Positions 9,393 to 17,574 of a stretch of 64,000 nt of DNA are shown one piece after another. Location: contig NZ_JAFEIF010000018.1 of the NCBI RefSeq assembly GCF_017848645.1, positions 22,772 to 86,771 on the forward strand. The letters are read 5' to 3'. Made by a program: the position numbers and the translations under genes. Positions within the stretch are counted from its first letter, which is position 1. Each line of letters opens with the position of its first letter. Origin of the DNA: Limnohabitans sp. Lineage in GTDB: Bacteria > Pseudomonadota > Gammaproteobacteria > Burkholderiales > Burkholderiaceae_C. The notes under the pieces were generated by a model. It was not told the origin of the DNA. It was given only the letters and a program-made list of their open reading frames with translations, and made no database searches.

Positions 9393-9881
9393 ATGGCACC
9401 CCGAGTCAGCATTCAGACGAATGACTTTGATGTGTCCACCGAGTTGGCCGCCCTGCAGGGCGAGGACTTGCGGGTTGGGGCGGTCTGCAGCTTTGTGGGC
9501 ACGGTGCGCGACACCCGGGCACTGACCGGTCAGGCCAGTGACGAAGTTCAGGCCATGGAGCTGGAGCACTATCCGGGCATGACCGAAAAATCGATCGAAG
9601 CGATGATCGACGAAGCGCATCGGCGATTTGACTTTTATGCGGCGCGTGTGGTGCACCGCGTGGGACGTTTGCTGCCCGCAGACCAGATCGTGCTGGTGGC
9701 CGTGACCTCGGCGCACCGGGGTGAAAGCTTCAAAGCCTGTGAATTTTTGATGGACTACCTCAAGACGCAGGCGCCATTCTGGAAAAAAGAGCAAACCCCA
9801 GAGGGGGCACATTGGGTAGATGCCCGTGTGTCCGACGATGCGGCCTTGGCGCGCTGGGGCATTCAGGCTCACAACGCCTGA
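9393..9881 (+). CDS. moaE: Molybdopterin synthase catalytic subunit MoaE
   Basis: Large subunit of molybdopterin synthase, converting cyclic pyranopterin monophosphate to molybdopterin with sulfur from MoaD. Conserved features are GAVCSFVGTVRD (near residue 30), LEHYPGMTEKSI, VHRVGRL, VAVTSAHRGESFKACEFLMD and the catalytic-lysine region APFWKKEQTPEGAHWVDA. The length of 162 residues is typical. It closes the rightward amino-acid/molybdopterin run that begins at alaA, and converges on the uncharacterised leftward gene ending at 9911. Confidence 0.95.
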   Translation: MAPRVSIQTNDFDVSTELAALQGEDLRVGAVCSFVGTVRDTRALTGQASDEVQAMELEHYPGMTEKSIEAMIDEAHRRFDFYAARVVHRVGRLLPADQIVLVAVTSAHRGESFKACEFLMDYLKTQAPFWKKEQTPEGAHWVDARVSDDAALARWGIQAHNA

Positions 9882-9910
9882 GTCTCAGCCCGCCTTGGGC
9901 GTGGATCGCC

Positions 9911-10462
9911 TCAGTGGGCGTAGCGAGGCGGCTCGGAGGGGGCCACGGGGCTCGTCTCGGTCACTTTTGCGGCGCTGCTCATGGGGCCCCATTCTGCTTT
10001 TTCGCAGGCTTGCTGGATCAGGTGCAGCATGCCGTGCACCAGACTGACTTGCAGGTGCAGCTGGCAAGCGCGGGCTTGGGCCGGGTCGGACTTGTCCTCA
10101 AAAGAGATTTGCAGGGCCCCGTTGGGCTGGATGGTCAAATGGGCATCGGTGATGAGCAGGGGCTCTGGCCCCAGCGGCCATTGGGTGGCGCGGGTTTCAA
10201 AAGGGGTGGCAAAGTCGGCCTTTTTCAAAAATGCATCGCGCTTGAGTTCGGTCAGCAGATGTTGCGAGGGCGCATCGGTGACCGCCACGCCAGGTTGCAC
10301 CGCTTCCAGACGCACGGCCGATTGTTCAATAGCAGGCATCAAGCGCAGCGTCATGCGCCGCGTCAGCCAGAAACGGAACTCCTGCTGGTCCTGGGTGTTC
10401 AGGCGCAGCAACAAGCGGTCTTGGCGCTCATCGTGGTTCACAGACAGTTGGTGAATGTTCAT
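9911..10462 (-). CDS. Conserved protein of unknown function, 183 residues
   Basis: I do not recognise this family. The open frame begins at an ATG (MNIHQLSVNHDERQDRLLLR) and has normal GC-rich codon use for the region. The product looks soluble: no signal peptide and no membrane segment. It is rich in Gln, Arg and Leu, contains FRFWLTRRMTLRLMPAIEQ, and ends in a short Pro/Ser-rich tail. It stands alone between moaE and clpB, with about 90 bases to the divergent clpB. The function cannot be told from the context. Confidence 0.65.
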   Translation of the reverse strand: MNIHQLSVNHDERQDRLLLRLNTQDQQEFRFWLTRRMTLRLMPAIEQSAVRLEAVQPGVAVTDAPSQHLLTELKRDAFLKKADFATPFETRATQWPLGPEPLLITDAHLTIQPNGALQISFEDKSDPAQARACQLHLQVSLVHGMLHLIQQACEKAEWGPMSSAAKVTETSPVAPSEPPRYAH

Positions 10463-10549
10463 GCTTTGATTTTAGGCAAAACTGCCTGCCTCAACGGCCC
10501 TTGAAAATGCCACTTTCAGCACAAGTTGCCAAGCATTGGAGAAACACAC

Positions 10550-13156
10550 ATGCGAATTGACAAACTCACCACCAAGTTCCAGGAAGCCTTGTCGGACGCC
10601 CAGTCGCTGGCCCTTGGCAAAGACCATGCTTACATCGAACCCCAACATGTGCTGGTCACCATGCTCAAGCAAGACGATGGCCCCAAAGCCATTTTGTTGC
10701 GCGCGGGCGTTCAGGTGCCCGCTTTGCTGCAAGCGGCCGAATCGGCCGTCTCGCGTTTGCCCCAGGTCAGCGGACAAGATCAAGTCACCGTGGGACCGGA
10801 TCTGGTCAAGCTTTTGCAGGCAGCAGAGAAAGAAGCCATCAAACGCGGCGACGCCTTCATTGCTGGCGAATTGTTTTTGCTGGCACTGACCGAGAGCAAG
10901 TCCGAGGCCGGGCGCATCGCCAAAGAGCATGGCCTGAACCGCAAAAGCCTGGAGTCCGCCATCGAGGCGGTACGTGGCGGCCAAAGTGTGGGCAACGCCG
11001 ATGCCGAAGGCCAGCGCGAAGCGCTCAAGAAGTATTGCATCGACCTGACCGAGCGTGCCCGCATCGGCAAGCTGGACCCGGTCATTGGCCGGGACGACGA
11101 GATTCGTCGCGCCATCCAGGTTTTGCAGCGCCGCACCAAAAACAACCCGGTGCTGATCGGCGAGCCAGGCGTGGGCAAGACCGCGATTGTCGAGGGCCTG
11201 GCCCAGCGCATTGTGGCTGGTGAGGTGCCCGACTCGCTCAAAGGCAAACGCGTGCTGTCGCTCGACATGGCTGCTTTGCTCGCCGGGGCCAAGTTCCGTG
11301 GCGAGTTTGAAGAGCGCCTGAAAACCGTGCTCAGCGAACTGGCCAAGGACGAAGGCCAGACCATCGTGTTCATAGACGAGCTGCACACCATGGTGGGCGC
11401 GGGCAAAGCCGAAGGCGCGATGGACGCGGGCAACATGCTCAAGCCCGCACTGGCCCGGGGTGAGCTCCACTGCGTGGGTGCGACCACACTGGACGAATAC
11501 CGCAAATACATCGAAAAAGACGCGGCCCTGGAGCGCCGTTTCCAGAAAATTTTGGTCAACGAACCCACGGTGGAGGCCACCATTGCCATCTTGCGCGGCT
11601 TGCAAGAAAAGTACGAAATCCACCACGGCGTGGACATCACCGATCCTGCCATTGTGGCGGCCGCAGAGCTGAGCCATCGCTACATCACCGACCGTTTTCT
11701 CCCAGATAAAGCCATTGACTTGATCGACGAGGCGGCGGCCAAGATCAAGATCGAGATCGACTCCAAGCCTGAGGTGATGGACAAGCTCGACCGCCGTTTG
11801 ATCCAGCTGCAGATCGAGCGCGAGGCGGTGCGCCGGGAGAGCGACGAAGCCTCGCAAAAACGTTTCGCCTTGATCGAAGAAGAGATCGACAAACTGAAAA
11901 AAGAAGCGGCGGATCTGGAGGAAATTTGGCGCGCCGAGAAGTCGCAAGCCCAGGGCGGCCAGCAGGTGCGCGAACAAATCGACCAGCTCAAGCAACAAAT
12001 CGAGGAACTGACGCGCAAGGGCGATTTCAACAAGGTGGCCGAGTTGCAATATGGCAAGCTGCCTGCGCTCGAAAAAACCCTCAAAGAGGTGCAAGCCAAA
12101 GAATCCGCGCCTGGTGAAAAACCGGTGCACCGCTTGCTGCGCACCCAGGTGGGCGCCGAAGAAATTGCCGAAGTCGTGTCCCGCGCGACGGGCATTCCGG
12201 TGTCCAAGATGATGCAGGGCGAGCGCGAAAAACTGCTGCAGATGGAGGACAAGCTGCACCAGCGCGTGGTGGGCCAGGACGAAGCCATTGCGGCGGTGGC
12301 CAATGCCATTCGCCGTTCGCGCTCGGGCCTGTCCGATCCGAACCGCCCGACGGGTTCGTTCCTCTTTTTGGGCCCCACAGGCGTGGGCAAGACCGAGCTG
12401 TGCAAGGCGCTGGCGGGCTTTTTGTTTGACAGCGAAGACCACCTGATCCGCATGGACATGAGCGAGTTCATGGAAAAGCACTCGGTGGCCCGCCTGATAG
12501 GCGCGCCCCCGGGCTATGTGGGTTACGAGGAGGGTGGTTACCTGACCGAGGCTGTGCGCCGCAAGCCCTACAGCGTGTTGCTGCTTGACGAGGTGGAAAA
12601 AGCCCACCCCGATGTCTTCAACATCTTGCTGCAGGTGCTGGACGACGGCCGCCTGACCGACGGGCAGGGGCGCACAGTGGACTTCAAGAACACCGTGATC
12701 GTGATGACTTCCAACTTGGGCTCGCACCTGATCCAGTCCATGGTGGGGCAACCCGCCGAAGACATCAAGGACGCGGTGTGGGACGAACTCAAGACCCACT
12801 TCCGCCCCGAGTTCTTGAACCGCATCGACGAGACCGTGGTCTTCCATGGCCTGGATGCCCAGCACATCGCGTCCATTGCGCAAATCCAGTTGCAGGTGTT
12901 GCAAGCCCGCTTGGCCCGCATGGACCTGACTTTGAAGGTCAGTCCAGCGGCTTTGTCCGAGTTGGCCAAGGTCGGTTTTGACCCGGTGTTTGGCGCAAGG
13001 CCTTTGAAAAGGGCGATTCAGCAACGGCTGGAAAACCCCTTGTCCAAACTGCTGCTGGAAGGGCGTTTCCCACCCAAGTGCAGCATCGAGGTCTCGGTCG
13101 ACCCGGTGCGTGCCCCGGGGCAGTTCGATTTCCAAGTGGTCGAGCACGCGGCCTGA
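10550..13156 (+). CDS. clpB: Disaggregase ClpB
   Basis: Hsp100 chaperone that, with DnaK, pulls proteins out of aggregates. Domain order is N-domain (residues 1-145), AAA1 with Walker [10 protein letters not shown] (Lys210), the long coiled-coil middle domain rich in Glu/Lys/Arg (about 400-520), then AAA2 with Walker [10 protein letters not shown] near 610. The middle domain separates it from ClpA. The start at 10550 ([10 protein letters not shown]) is preceded by GGAG at a good distance; an ATG eight codons upstream is less likely. The 868 residues fit the family. A CTTGAAA box at 10500 recalls a heat-shock -35, but no convincing -10 follows. Confidence 0.97.
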   Translation: MRIDKLTTKFQEALSDAQSLALGKDHAYIEPQHVLVTMLKQDDGPKAILLRAGVQVPALLQAAESAVSRLPQVSGQDQVTVGPDLVKLLQAAEKEAIKRGDAFIAGELFLLALTESKSEAGRIAKEHGLNRKSLESAIEAVRGGQSVGNADAEGQREALKKYCIDLTERARIGKLDPVIGRDDEIRRAIQVLQRRTKNNPVLIGEPGVGKTAIVEGLAQRIVAGEVPDSLKGKRVLSLDMAALLAGAKFRGEFEERLKTVLSELAKDEGQTIVFIDELHTMVGAGKAEGAMDAGNMLKPALARGELHCVGATTLDEYRKYIEKDAALERRFQKILVNEPTVEATIAILRGLQEKYEIHHGVDITDPAIVAAAELSHRYITDRFLPDKAIDLIDEAAAKIKIEIDSKPEVMDKLDRRLIQLQIEREAVRRESDEASQKRFALIEEEIDKLKKEAADLEEIWRAEKSQAQGGQQVREQIDQLKQQIEELTRKGDFNKVAELQYGKLPALEKTLKEVQAKESAPGEKPVHRLLRTQVGAEEIAEVVSRATGIPVSKMMQGEREKLLQMEDKLHQRVVGQDEAIAAVANAIRRSRSGLSDPNRPTGSFLFLGPTGVGKTELCKALAGFLFDSEDHLIRMDMSEFMEKHSVARLIGAPPGYVGYEEGGYLTEAVRRKPYSVLLLDEVEKAHPDVFNILLQVLDDGRLTDGQGRTVDFKNTVIVMTSNLGSHLIQSMVGQPAEDIKDAVWDELKTHFRPEFLNRIDETVVFHGLDAQHIASIAQIQLQVLQARLARMDLTLKVSPAALSELAKVGFDPVFGARPLKRAIQQRLENPLSKLLLEGRFPPKCSIEVSVDPVRAPGQFDFQVVEHAA

Positions 13157-13159
13157 TCC

Positions 13160-13192
13160 CACAGCCGTGCAAGCCCTGCTTGCACGGCTGTG
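13160..13192 (+). terminator. Strong hairpin after clpB, no U-tract
   Basis: A perfect 14-bp stem (13160-13173 with 13179-13192, arms beginning CACAGCCGTG) around a 5-base loop starts four bases after the clpB stop. There is no run of T after it, so it may be a 3' stabilising structure or an atypical terminator rather than a standard intrinsic terminator. Confidence 0.5.
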
Positions 13193-13227
13193 ACAGATGG
13201 CTTTTGTGGCCTTGGGCACAATAGGGC

Positions 13228-14928
13228 ATGACTTCAAAAATTGCTGGCCACCTGCTCGTTGAATGCCTCTTGGCCCAAGGCGTTACCCATGCTTTCGGGG
13301 TGCCCGGTGAAAGTTATCTGGCGGTGCTGGACGGCTTTCACCTGTACCGCGATCAACTCATTTTCGTCACCTGCCGCCAAGAGGGCGGTGCGGCCTTCAT
13401 GGCCGAGGCCCAAGGCAAGCTCACTGGCCGCCCCGGCATCTGTTTTGTGACGCGTGGCCCGGGGGCCACCAACGCGTCGATTGGTGTGCACACCGCGTTC
13501 CAGGACTCCACGCCCATGATTTTGTTTGTGGGCGATGTGGCCAGTGACACCCGTGACCGCGAGGCCTTCCAGGAAATGGACTACACCCATTTCTTTGGCC
13601 CCTCGACCAAGGGTATGGCCAAACGGGTCGAGCGCGTGGACGACCCCGAGCGCCTTCCCGAGTATGTGGCCCGAGCTTTTGCCACGGCCATGAATGGCCG
13701 GCCTGGCCCTGTGGTGTTGGTGTTGCCCGAGGACATGCTCACTCGCCCCGTCAAGGCTGAGGCCCTTGGGCGTGTGGAGCCGGTTCAGGCCTGGAGCGAC
13801 CCGGGTGCCTTGCGCACGCTGCTTGACATGCTGTTGTCCGCTCAAAAGCCTTTGGTGATTGCAGGCGGGGGAGGCTGGACGCCCCAAGCGGCCCAAGCTT
13901 TGCAGCGCTTTGCCGAAAATTGGCAGCTGCCTGTGACCAATGCCTTCCGTTTTCAGGACACGTTTGACAACCACCACCCCTTGTACGCGGGGGATGTGGG
14001 CATCGGGATTGGTCCGGCACTGGCCCAGCGCGTGCGCGATGCCGACTTGATTGTGGCCATCGGCCCGCGCCTGGGTGAAATGACCACCGGGGGCTACACC
14101 TTGCTGCAAGCGCCCAAAACCCACCAGAAGCTGGTGCACATCCATGCCAGTGCCGAAGAGCTCAACCGTGTTTACCAAGCCGATTTGGCCATCAACGCCA
14201 CCATGAACGCGGCCGCCCGCAGCCTGGAGGTCTTGAGCGCACCCACCGAGCTGCCCTGGGCCGATTGGACGCAAGCCGCGCACACCGATTACCTGAACAA
14301 CCTCAAGCCCCAGGCCTTGCCCGGCGACATCGACATGCCGGCCATCGTGGCCACGCTGCAAAAGCATTTGCCTGCAGACGCCGTGCTGACCAATGGCGCG
14401 GGCAATTTCGCCAGCTGGATGCACCGTTTTTACAAACACCACGGCTTGGTCAAAGGCCACAAAACCCAGTTGGCACCCACTGTGGGTGCCATGGGTTATG
14501 GCGTGCCTGCCGGCATTGCGGCCAATTTGTTGACGGGGCGTGTGACCTTCACCATTGCAGGTGATGGCGACTTTTTGATGAACGGCCAGGAACTGGCCAC
14601 GGCGGTGCAGCACGGCGGCAAAAGCATCATTGTGTTGCTTAACAACGGCATGTACGGCACCATCCGCATGCACCAAGAGCGCGAATACCCCGACCATGTG
14701 ACGGGCTCGAAGCTGCAAAACCCCGACTTTGCCGCTCTGGCTTCGGCTTATGGTTATGTGGGCGTGCGCATTGAGCACACGCAAGCCTTTGAGTCGACCT
14801 TGCTGGAGGCGCTGGCACGTCCCCAAGGCACGTTGATCGAGGTCATGCTGGACCCTGAAGTGATCACCACACGCGGCACGCTGAGCGCGATCACTCAGGC
14901 CAGTTTGGCACGGCAAGAAAAGGCTTGA
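13228..14928 (+). CDS. Thiamine-diphosphate enzyme, acetolactate synthase-like
   Basis: Member of the ThDP enzyme family of 566 residues. The N-terminal Pyr domain has the catalytic glutamate motif GVPGESYLAVLDG. The middle domain is Rossmann-like, and the C-terminal PP domain has GDGDFLMNGQELATAVQH and ending NNGMYGTIR, the Mg/ThDP-binding GDG-NN signature. It resembles the large-subunit-like proteins annotated as acetolactate synthase or 'TPP-binding protein'. No ilvN regulatory subunit is adjacent, so a role in branched-chain synthesis is doubtful; other 2-keto acid chemistry is possible. It stands alone between clpB and the SWIB gene. Confidence 0.88.
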   Translation: MTSKIAGHLLVECLLAQGVTHAFGVPGESYLAVLDGFHLYRDQLIFVTCRQEGGAAFMAEAQGKLTGRPGICFVTRGPGATNASIGVHTAFQDSTPMILFVGDVASDTRDREAFQEMDYTHFFGPSTKGMAKRVERVDDPERLPEYVARAFATAMNGRPGPVVLVLPEDMLTRPVKAEALGRVEPVQAWSDPGALRTLLDMLLSAQKPLVIAGGGGWTPQAAQALQRFAENWQLPVTNAFRFQDTFDNHHPLYAGDVGIGIGPALAQRVRDADLIVAIGPRLGEMTTGGYTLLQAPKTHQKLVHIHASAEELNRVYQADLAINATMNAAARSLEVLSAPTELPWADWTQAAHTDYLNNLKPQALPGDIDMPAIVATLQKHLPADAVLTNGAGNFASWMHRFYKHHGLVKGHKTQLAPTVGAMGYGVPAGIAANLLTGRVTFTIAGDGDFLMNGQELATAVQHGGKSIIVLLNNGMYGTIRMHQEREYPDHVTGSKLQNPDFAALASAYGYVGVRIEHTQAFESTLLEALARPQGTLIEVMLDPEVITTRGTLSAITQASLARQEKA

Positions 14929-14997
14929 GCGCAGGCGTTTTGTAGTTGGTGCTGCGAATGTGATTTCAAGTCTATATCTTGCGCTGGCTTTGCCCAC

Positions 14998-15025
14998 AAA
15001 AAAACCCGCCGAGGCGGGTTTTTTT
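14998..15025. terminator. Bidirectional intrinsic terminator
   Basis: A stem built on AACCCGC and GCGGGTT with A-runs before and T-runs after works on both strands. It sits between the convergent ThDP-enzyme gene and the SWIB gene. Confidence 0.9.
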
Positions 15026-15051
15026 GATTGCGCGAGGCAAGTGCAACTGAA

Positions 15052-15456
15052 TTATTTCAGGTGCTTGCCGATCAGACCAGCCATTTCGAACATGGTGACC
15101 TGAGGCTTGCCAAACACAGCCTTGAGCTTGTCGTCGGCATTGATGGCGCGGCGGTTGACGCTGTCTTGCAGCTTGTGCTTCTTGATGTAAACCCACATCT
15201 TGCTGACCACTTCGGTGCGTGGCAGAGGTGTGGCGCCCACCACGGCAGCCAAGGCAGCACTGGGGGTCAGTGCCTTCATGAAGGCGGGGTTGGGAGTGCG
15301 CTTGGTCGCAGGAGCGGCCTTTTTGGCGGGTGCTTTGGCAGCCACCTTTTTAGCCGGTGCAGCCGCTTTTTTGGCGGGTGCAGCCTTGGTTGCCGGTGCT
15401 GCTTTTTTAGCGGGAGCTGCAGCTTTTTTAGCCGGGGTTTTTTTCGCAGTTGCCAT
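15052..15456 (-). CDS. SWIB/MDM2-domain protein with histone-like N-terminal tail
   Basis: The protein has 134 residues in two parts. Residues 1-56 are almost entirely Ala, Lys and Pro in repeats of the type AAPAKKA, resembling histone H1 tails. Residues 57-134 form a SWIB domain (FMKALTPSAALAAVVG, then VVSKMWVYIKKHKLQD, NADDKLKAVFG and MFEMAGLIGKHLK). SWIB domains are found in eukaryotic chromatin remodellers and in some bacteria. DNA compaction or binding is a reasonable inference, not shown. The start at 15456 has an AAGGA site upstream; the open frame extends further but without family-like sequence. Confidence 0.85.
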   Translation of the reverse strand: MATAKKTPAKKAAAPAKKAAPATKAAPAKKAAAPAKKVAAKAPAKKAAPATKRTPNPAFMKALTPSAALAAVVGATPLPRTEVVSKMWVYIKKHKLQDSVNRRAINADDKLKAVFGKPQVTMFEMAGLIGKHLK

Positions 15457-15968
15457 GATGAAATTCCTTTGCTCGGAAGTGGGTTCGCCGCTGAGAAACG
15501 ATGTGTTTACAGCTAGTGGGATGCTAATGGAGAAAGTGGCACTTTCCAAGCAGAAAAATCATTTTTCTCTCGATGTTGTTGCTGATTTGCCCTCGATGTT
15601 GGGCTTTTCTTGTTCTTGCCAACTTTCATCATGCCCATTTGGAGCCATTGGGTTGATTCAGAGGCATGTCATCTATGCCAGCGTTGTTTGAAGCTCAAGC
15701 TTGCAGGTGCATTTCATGGATTGTTTTGTTTTTTCATATAGCGAAAAACAGATGGATTTGATGTGTGGTTTGACTTTCAAATCATGAATAATAATTTTGC
15801 ATTGAAAAATAACTTGTTTAACCCATTGATTTTAAACAAATAAAAATATGTCTTGTATAAGACATAAGATAGATAGCAAGTCTTCTATAAGAGTTAAGAT
15901 GAGGACACCGACAGGGCAGAAACCGCTGCTTCCATCGCTTGATTTCAACTTGACCACAGGAGTTTTCC
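15457..15968. other. AT-rich intergenic region before aceA
   Basis: About 510 bases without a convincing gene. The first part should hold the SWIB promoter. The stretch 15720-15900 is markedly AT-rich compared with the flanks and contains the tandem operator-like repeat described separately. An AGGAG ribosome-binding site lies at 15958-15962. I see no RNA gene. Confidence 0.6.
15848..15895 (+). promoter_or_regulatory. Tandem palindromic operator upstream of aceA
   Basis: The first copy, 15848-15865, is the perfect palindrome ATGTCTTGTATAAGACAT. The second, at 15878-15895, is an imperfect version whose core GTCTTCTATAAGA differs from the first core by one base. The cores start 30 bases apart, about three helical turns, so bound dimers would sit on the same DNA face. 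The pair lies about 75-120 bases before the aceA start. The regulator is not known from this sequence. Confidence 0.65.
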
Positions 15969-17300
15969 ATGCCAGCCGACATCACTCAACAACTCAGCCG
16001 TGAACAACAAATCGCCGCCCTCGAAAAAGATTGGGCGACCAATCCCCGTTGGAAAGGCGTCAAGCGCGGCTACTCCGCCGCCGACGTTGTGCGTTTGCGC
16101 GGCAGCATGCCCATTGAGCACACCTTGGCCAAGCGCGGCGCAGAGAAGCTCTGGGAAAAAGTCAACGGCGGCGCCAAGAAGGGCTACGTCAACGCCTTCG
16201 GCGCGATCTCTGCCGGTCAAGCCATGCAGCAAGCCAAAGCTGGCTTGGAAGCCGTGTACCTGTCGGGCTGGCAAGTCGCCGCTGACGGCAACACATCCGA
16301 GACCATGTACCCCGACCAGTCGCTCTACGCCTACGACTCGGTGCCCACCATGGTTCGCCGCATCAACAACACCTTCAAACGCGCCGACGAAATCCAGTGG
16401 GGCCGTGGCATCAACCCCGGCGACAAAGAATTTATCGACTACTTCTTGCCCATCGTGGCCGACGCTGAAGCCGGTTTCGGCGGCGTGTTGAACGCTTTCG
16501 AGTTGATGAAGAACATGATTGCCTCCGGCGCTGCTGGCGTGCACTTCGAAGACCAATTGGCTGCGGTGAAGAAGTGCGGTCACATGGGTGGCAAAGTCTT
16601 GGTGCCTACCCAAGAAGCTTGCGAGAAGTTGATTTCTGCACGTTTCGCCGCTGACGTCATGGGCGTGTCCACCATTGTGTTGGCTCGTACCGACGCAGAA
16701 GCTGCCAACTTGATCACCTCCGACCACGACGCCAACGACAAGCCTTTCCTGACCGGCGAGCGCACTCAAGAAGGTTTCTACCGCGTCAAAAACGGTCTGG
16801 AGCAAGCCATCAGCCGAGGCGTGGCTTACGCGCCTTACGCCGACTTGGTGTGGTGCGAGACTGGCGTTCCTGACATCGGCTTTGCCCGCGAATTCGCCCA
16901 AGCCGTGCACGCCGCTTGCCCAGGCAAGCTGCTGTCGTACAACTGCTCGCCATCGTTCAACTGGAAGAAAAACCTCAACGACAGCCAGATCGCTTCTTTC
17001 CAAGAAGACCTGTCCGCCTTGGGTTACAAGTACCAGTTCATCACCTTGGCCGGTATCCACATCAACTGGTACAACACCTTCCAGTTCGCCAACGCCTACG
17101 CCAACGGCGAAGGCATGAAGCACTACGTCAACATGGTGCAAGAGCCTGAGTTCGCAGCTCGCGACAAGGGTTACACCTTCGTGTCGCACCAGCAAGAAGT
17201 GGGCGCAGGTTACTTCGACGACGTGACCACCGTGATCCAAGGCGGCTCGTCTTCCGTGAAAGCCTTGACCGGCTCGACCGAAGAAGAGCAGTTCCACTGA
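15969..17300 (+). CDS. aceA: Isocitrate lyase
   Basis: Splits isocitrate into glyoxylate and succinate, the first step of the glyoxylate bypass, allowing growth on acetate or fatty acids. The active-site motif KKCGH is at residues 201-205 (catalytic Cys203), and [12 protein letters not shown] near 325 is also conserved. At 443 residues it is the ordinary bacterial length. The ATG at 15969 follows an AGGAG. It is controlled, one infers, through the tandem operator upstream. It faces the gene for isocitrate dehydrogenase, the competing enzyme; malate synthase is not in the window. Confidence 0.97.
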   Translation: MPADITQQLSREQQIAALEKDWATNPRWKGVKRGYSAADVVRLRGSMPIEHTLAKRGAEKLWEKVNGGAKKGYVNAFGAISAGQAMQQAKAGLEAVYLSGWQVAADGNTSETMYPDQSLYAYDSVPTMVRRINNTFKRADEIQWGRGINPGDKEFIDYFLPIVADAEAGFGGVLNAFELMKNMIASGAAGVHFEDQLAAVKKCGHMGGKVLVPTQEACEKLISARFAADVMGVSTIVLARTDAEAANLITSDHDANDKPFLTGERTQEGFYRVKNGLEQAISRGVAYAPYADLVWCETGVPDIGFAREFAQAVHAACPGKLLSYNCSPSFNWKKNLNDSQIASFQEDLSALGYKYQFITLAGIHINWYNTFQFANAYANGEGMKHYVNMVQEPEFAARDKGYTFVSHQQEVGAGYFDDVTTVIQGGSSSVKALTGSTEEEQFH

Positions 17301-17336
17301 TCTTTTTGAGAGTTGCCTGAAAGGGCACTGTCACTC

Positions 17337-17377
17337 AAAAGCCATCCGAAGCTTCGGCCTCAGGTGGCTTTTGTTTT
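17337..17377 (+). terminator. Intrinsic terminator of aceA
   Basis: The arms AAAAGCCATC (17337-17346) and GGTGGCTTTT (17363-17372) pair with one G-T wobble. They enclose a second, smaller self-complementary sequence, and are followed by GTTTTT. Confidence 0.75.
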
Positions 17378-17521
17378 TGATGAGAAGGTTGTTCGGATGT
17401 CTTGGCTGGACCCTGCGTCTCGTGTCAGTGGCGCTCCATGTTGTGCAGTTGGTTCGTCAAGGTAAGACCAGTGTGTGTCCAGGTCACGCGTAGAGATCTG
17501 CTTCCGGTCCAATGTCGCATA

Positions 17522-17549
17522 AAAAAGCCATCCCGAAGGATGGCTTTTT
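17522..17549. terminator. Bidirectional terminator at the 3' end of icd
   Basis: A perfect 12-bp stem, AAAAAGCCATCC with GGATGGCTTTTT, closed by a CGAA tetraloop. T-runs are present on either strand. It lies 25 bases beyond the icd stop and also backs up the aceA terminator. Confidence 0.9.
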
Positions 17550-17574
17550 GCAGATGGCGAAATCAGCAGTCTGT

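Noticed and set aside
10500..10530. Heat-shock (sigma-32) promoter before clpB
   Set aside because: A CTTGAAA box is present but I find no CCCCAT-like -10 at the proper spacing.
10472..13237. Very long open frame (921 codons) on the minus strand across clpB
   Set aside because: It mirrors clpB codon for codon in a GC-rich gene and its product is His/Gln/Ala-rich with no domain. It is an artefact of codon bias, not a gene.
13234..14997. 587-codon antisense frame over the thiamine-diphosphate enzyme
   Set aside because: Same type of shadow; the plus-strand frame has full family motifs.
15290..15456. CRISPR-like or tandem DNA repeat
   Set aside because: The repetition is codon-level coding for Ala/Lys/Pro in the SWIB protein tail, with no constant repeats and spacers. 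The same applies to 38100-38480 in rsfS. I saw no CRISPR array in the window.
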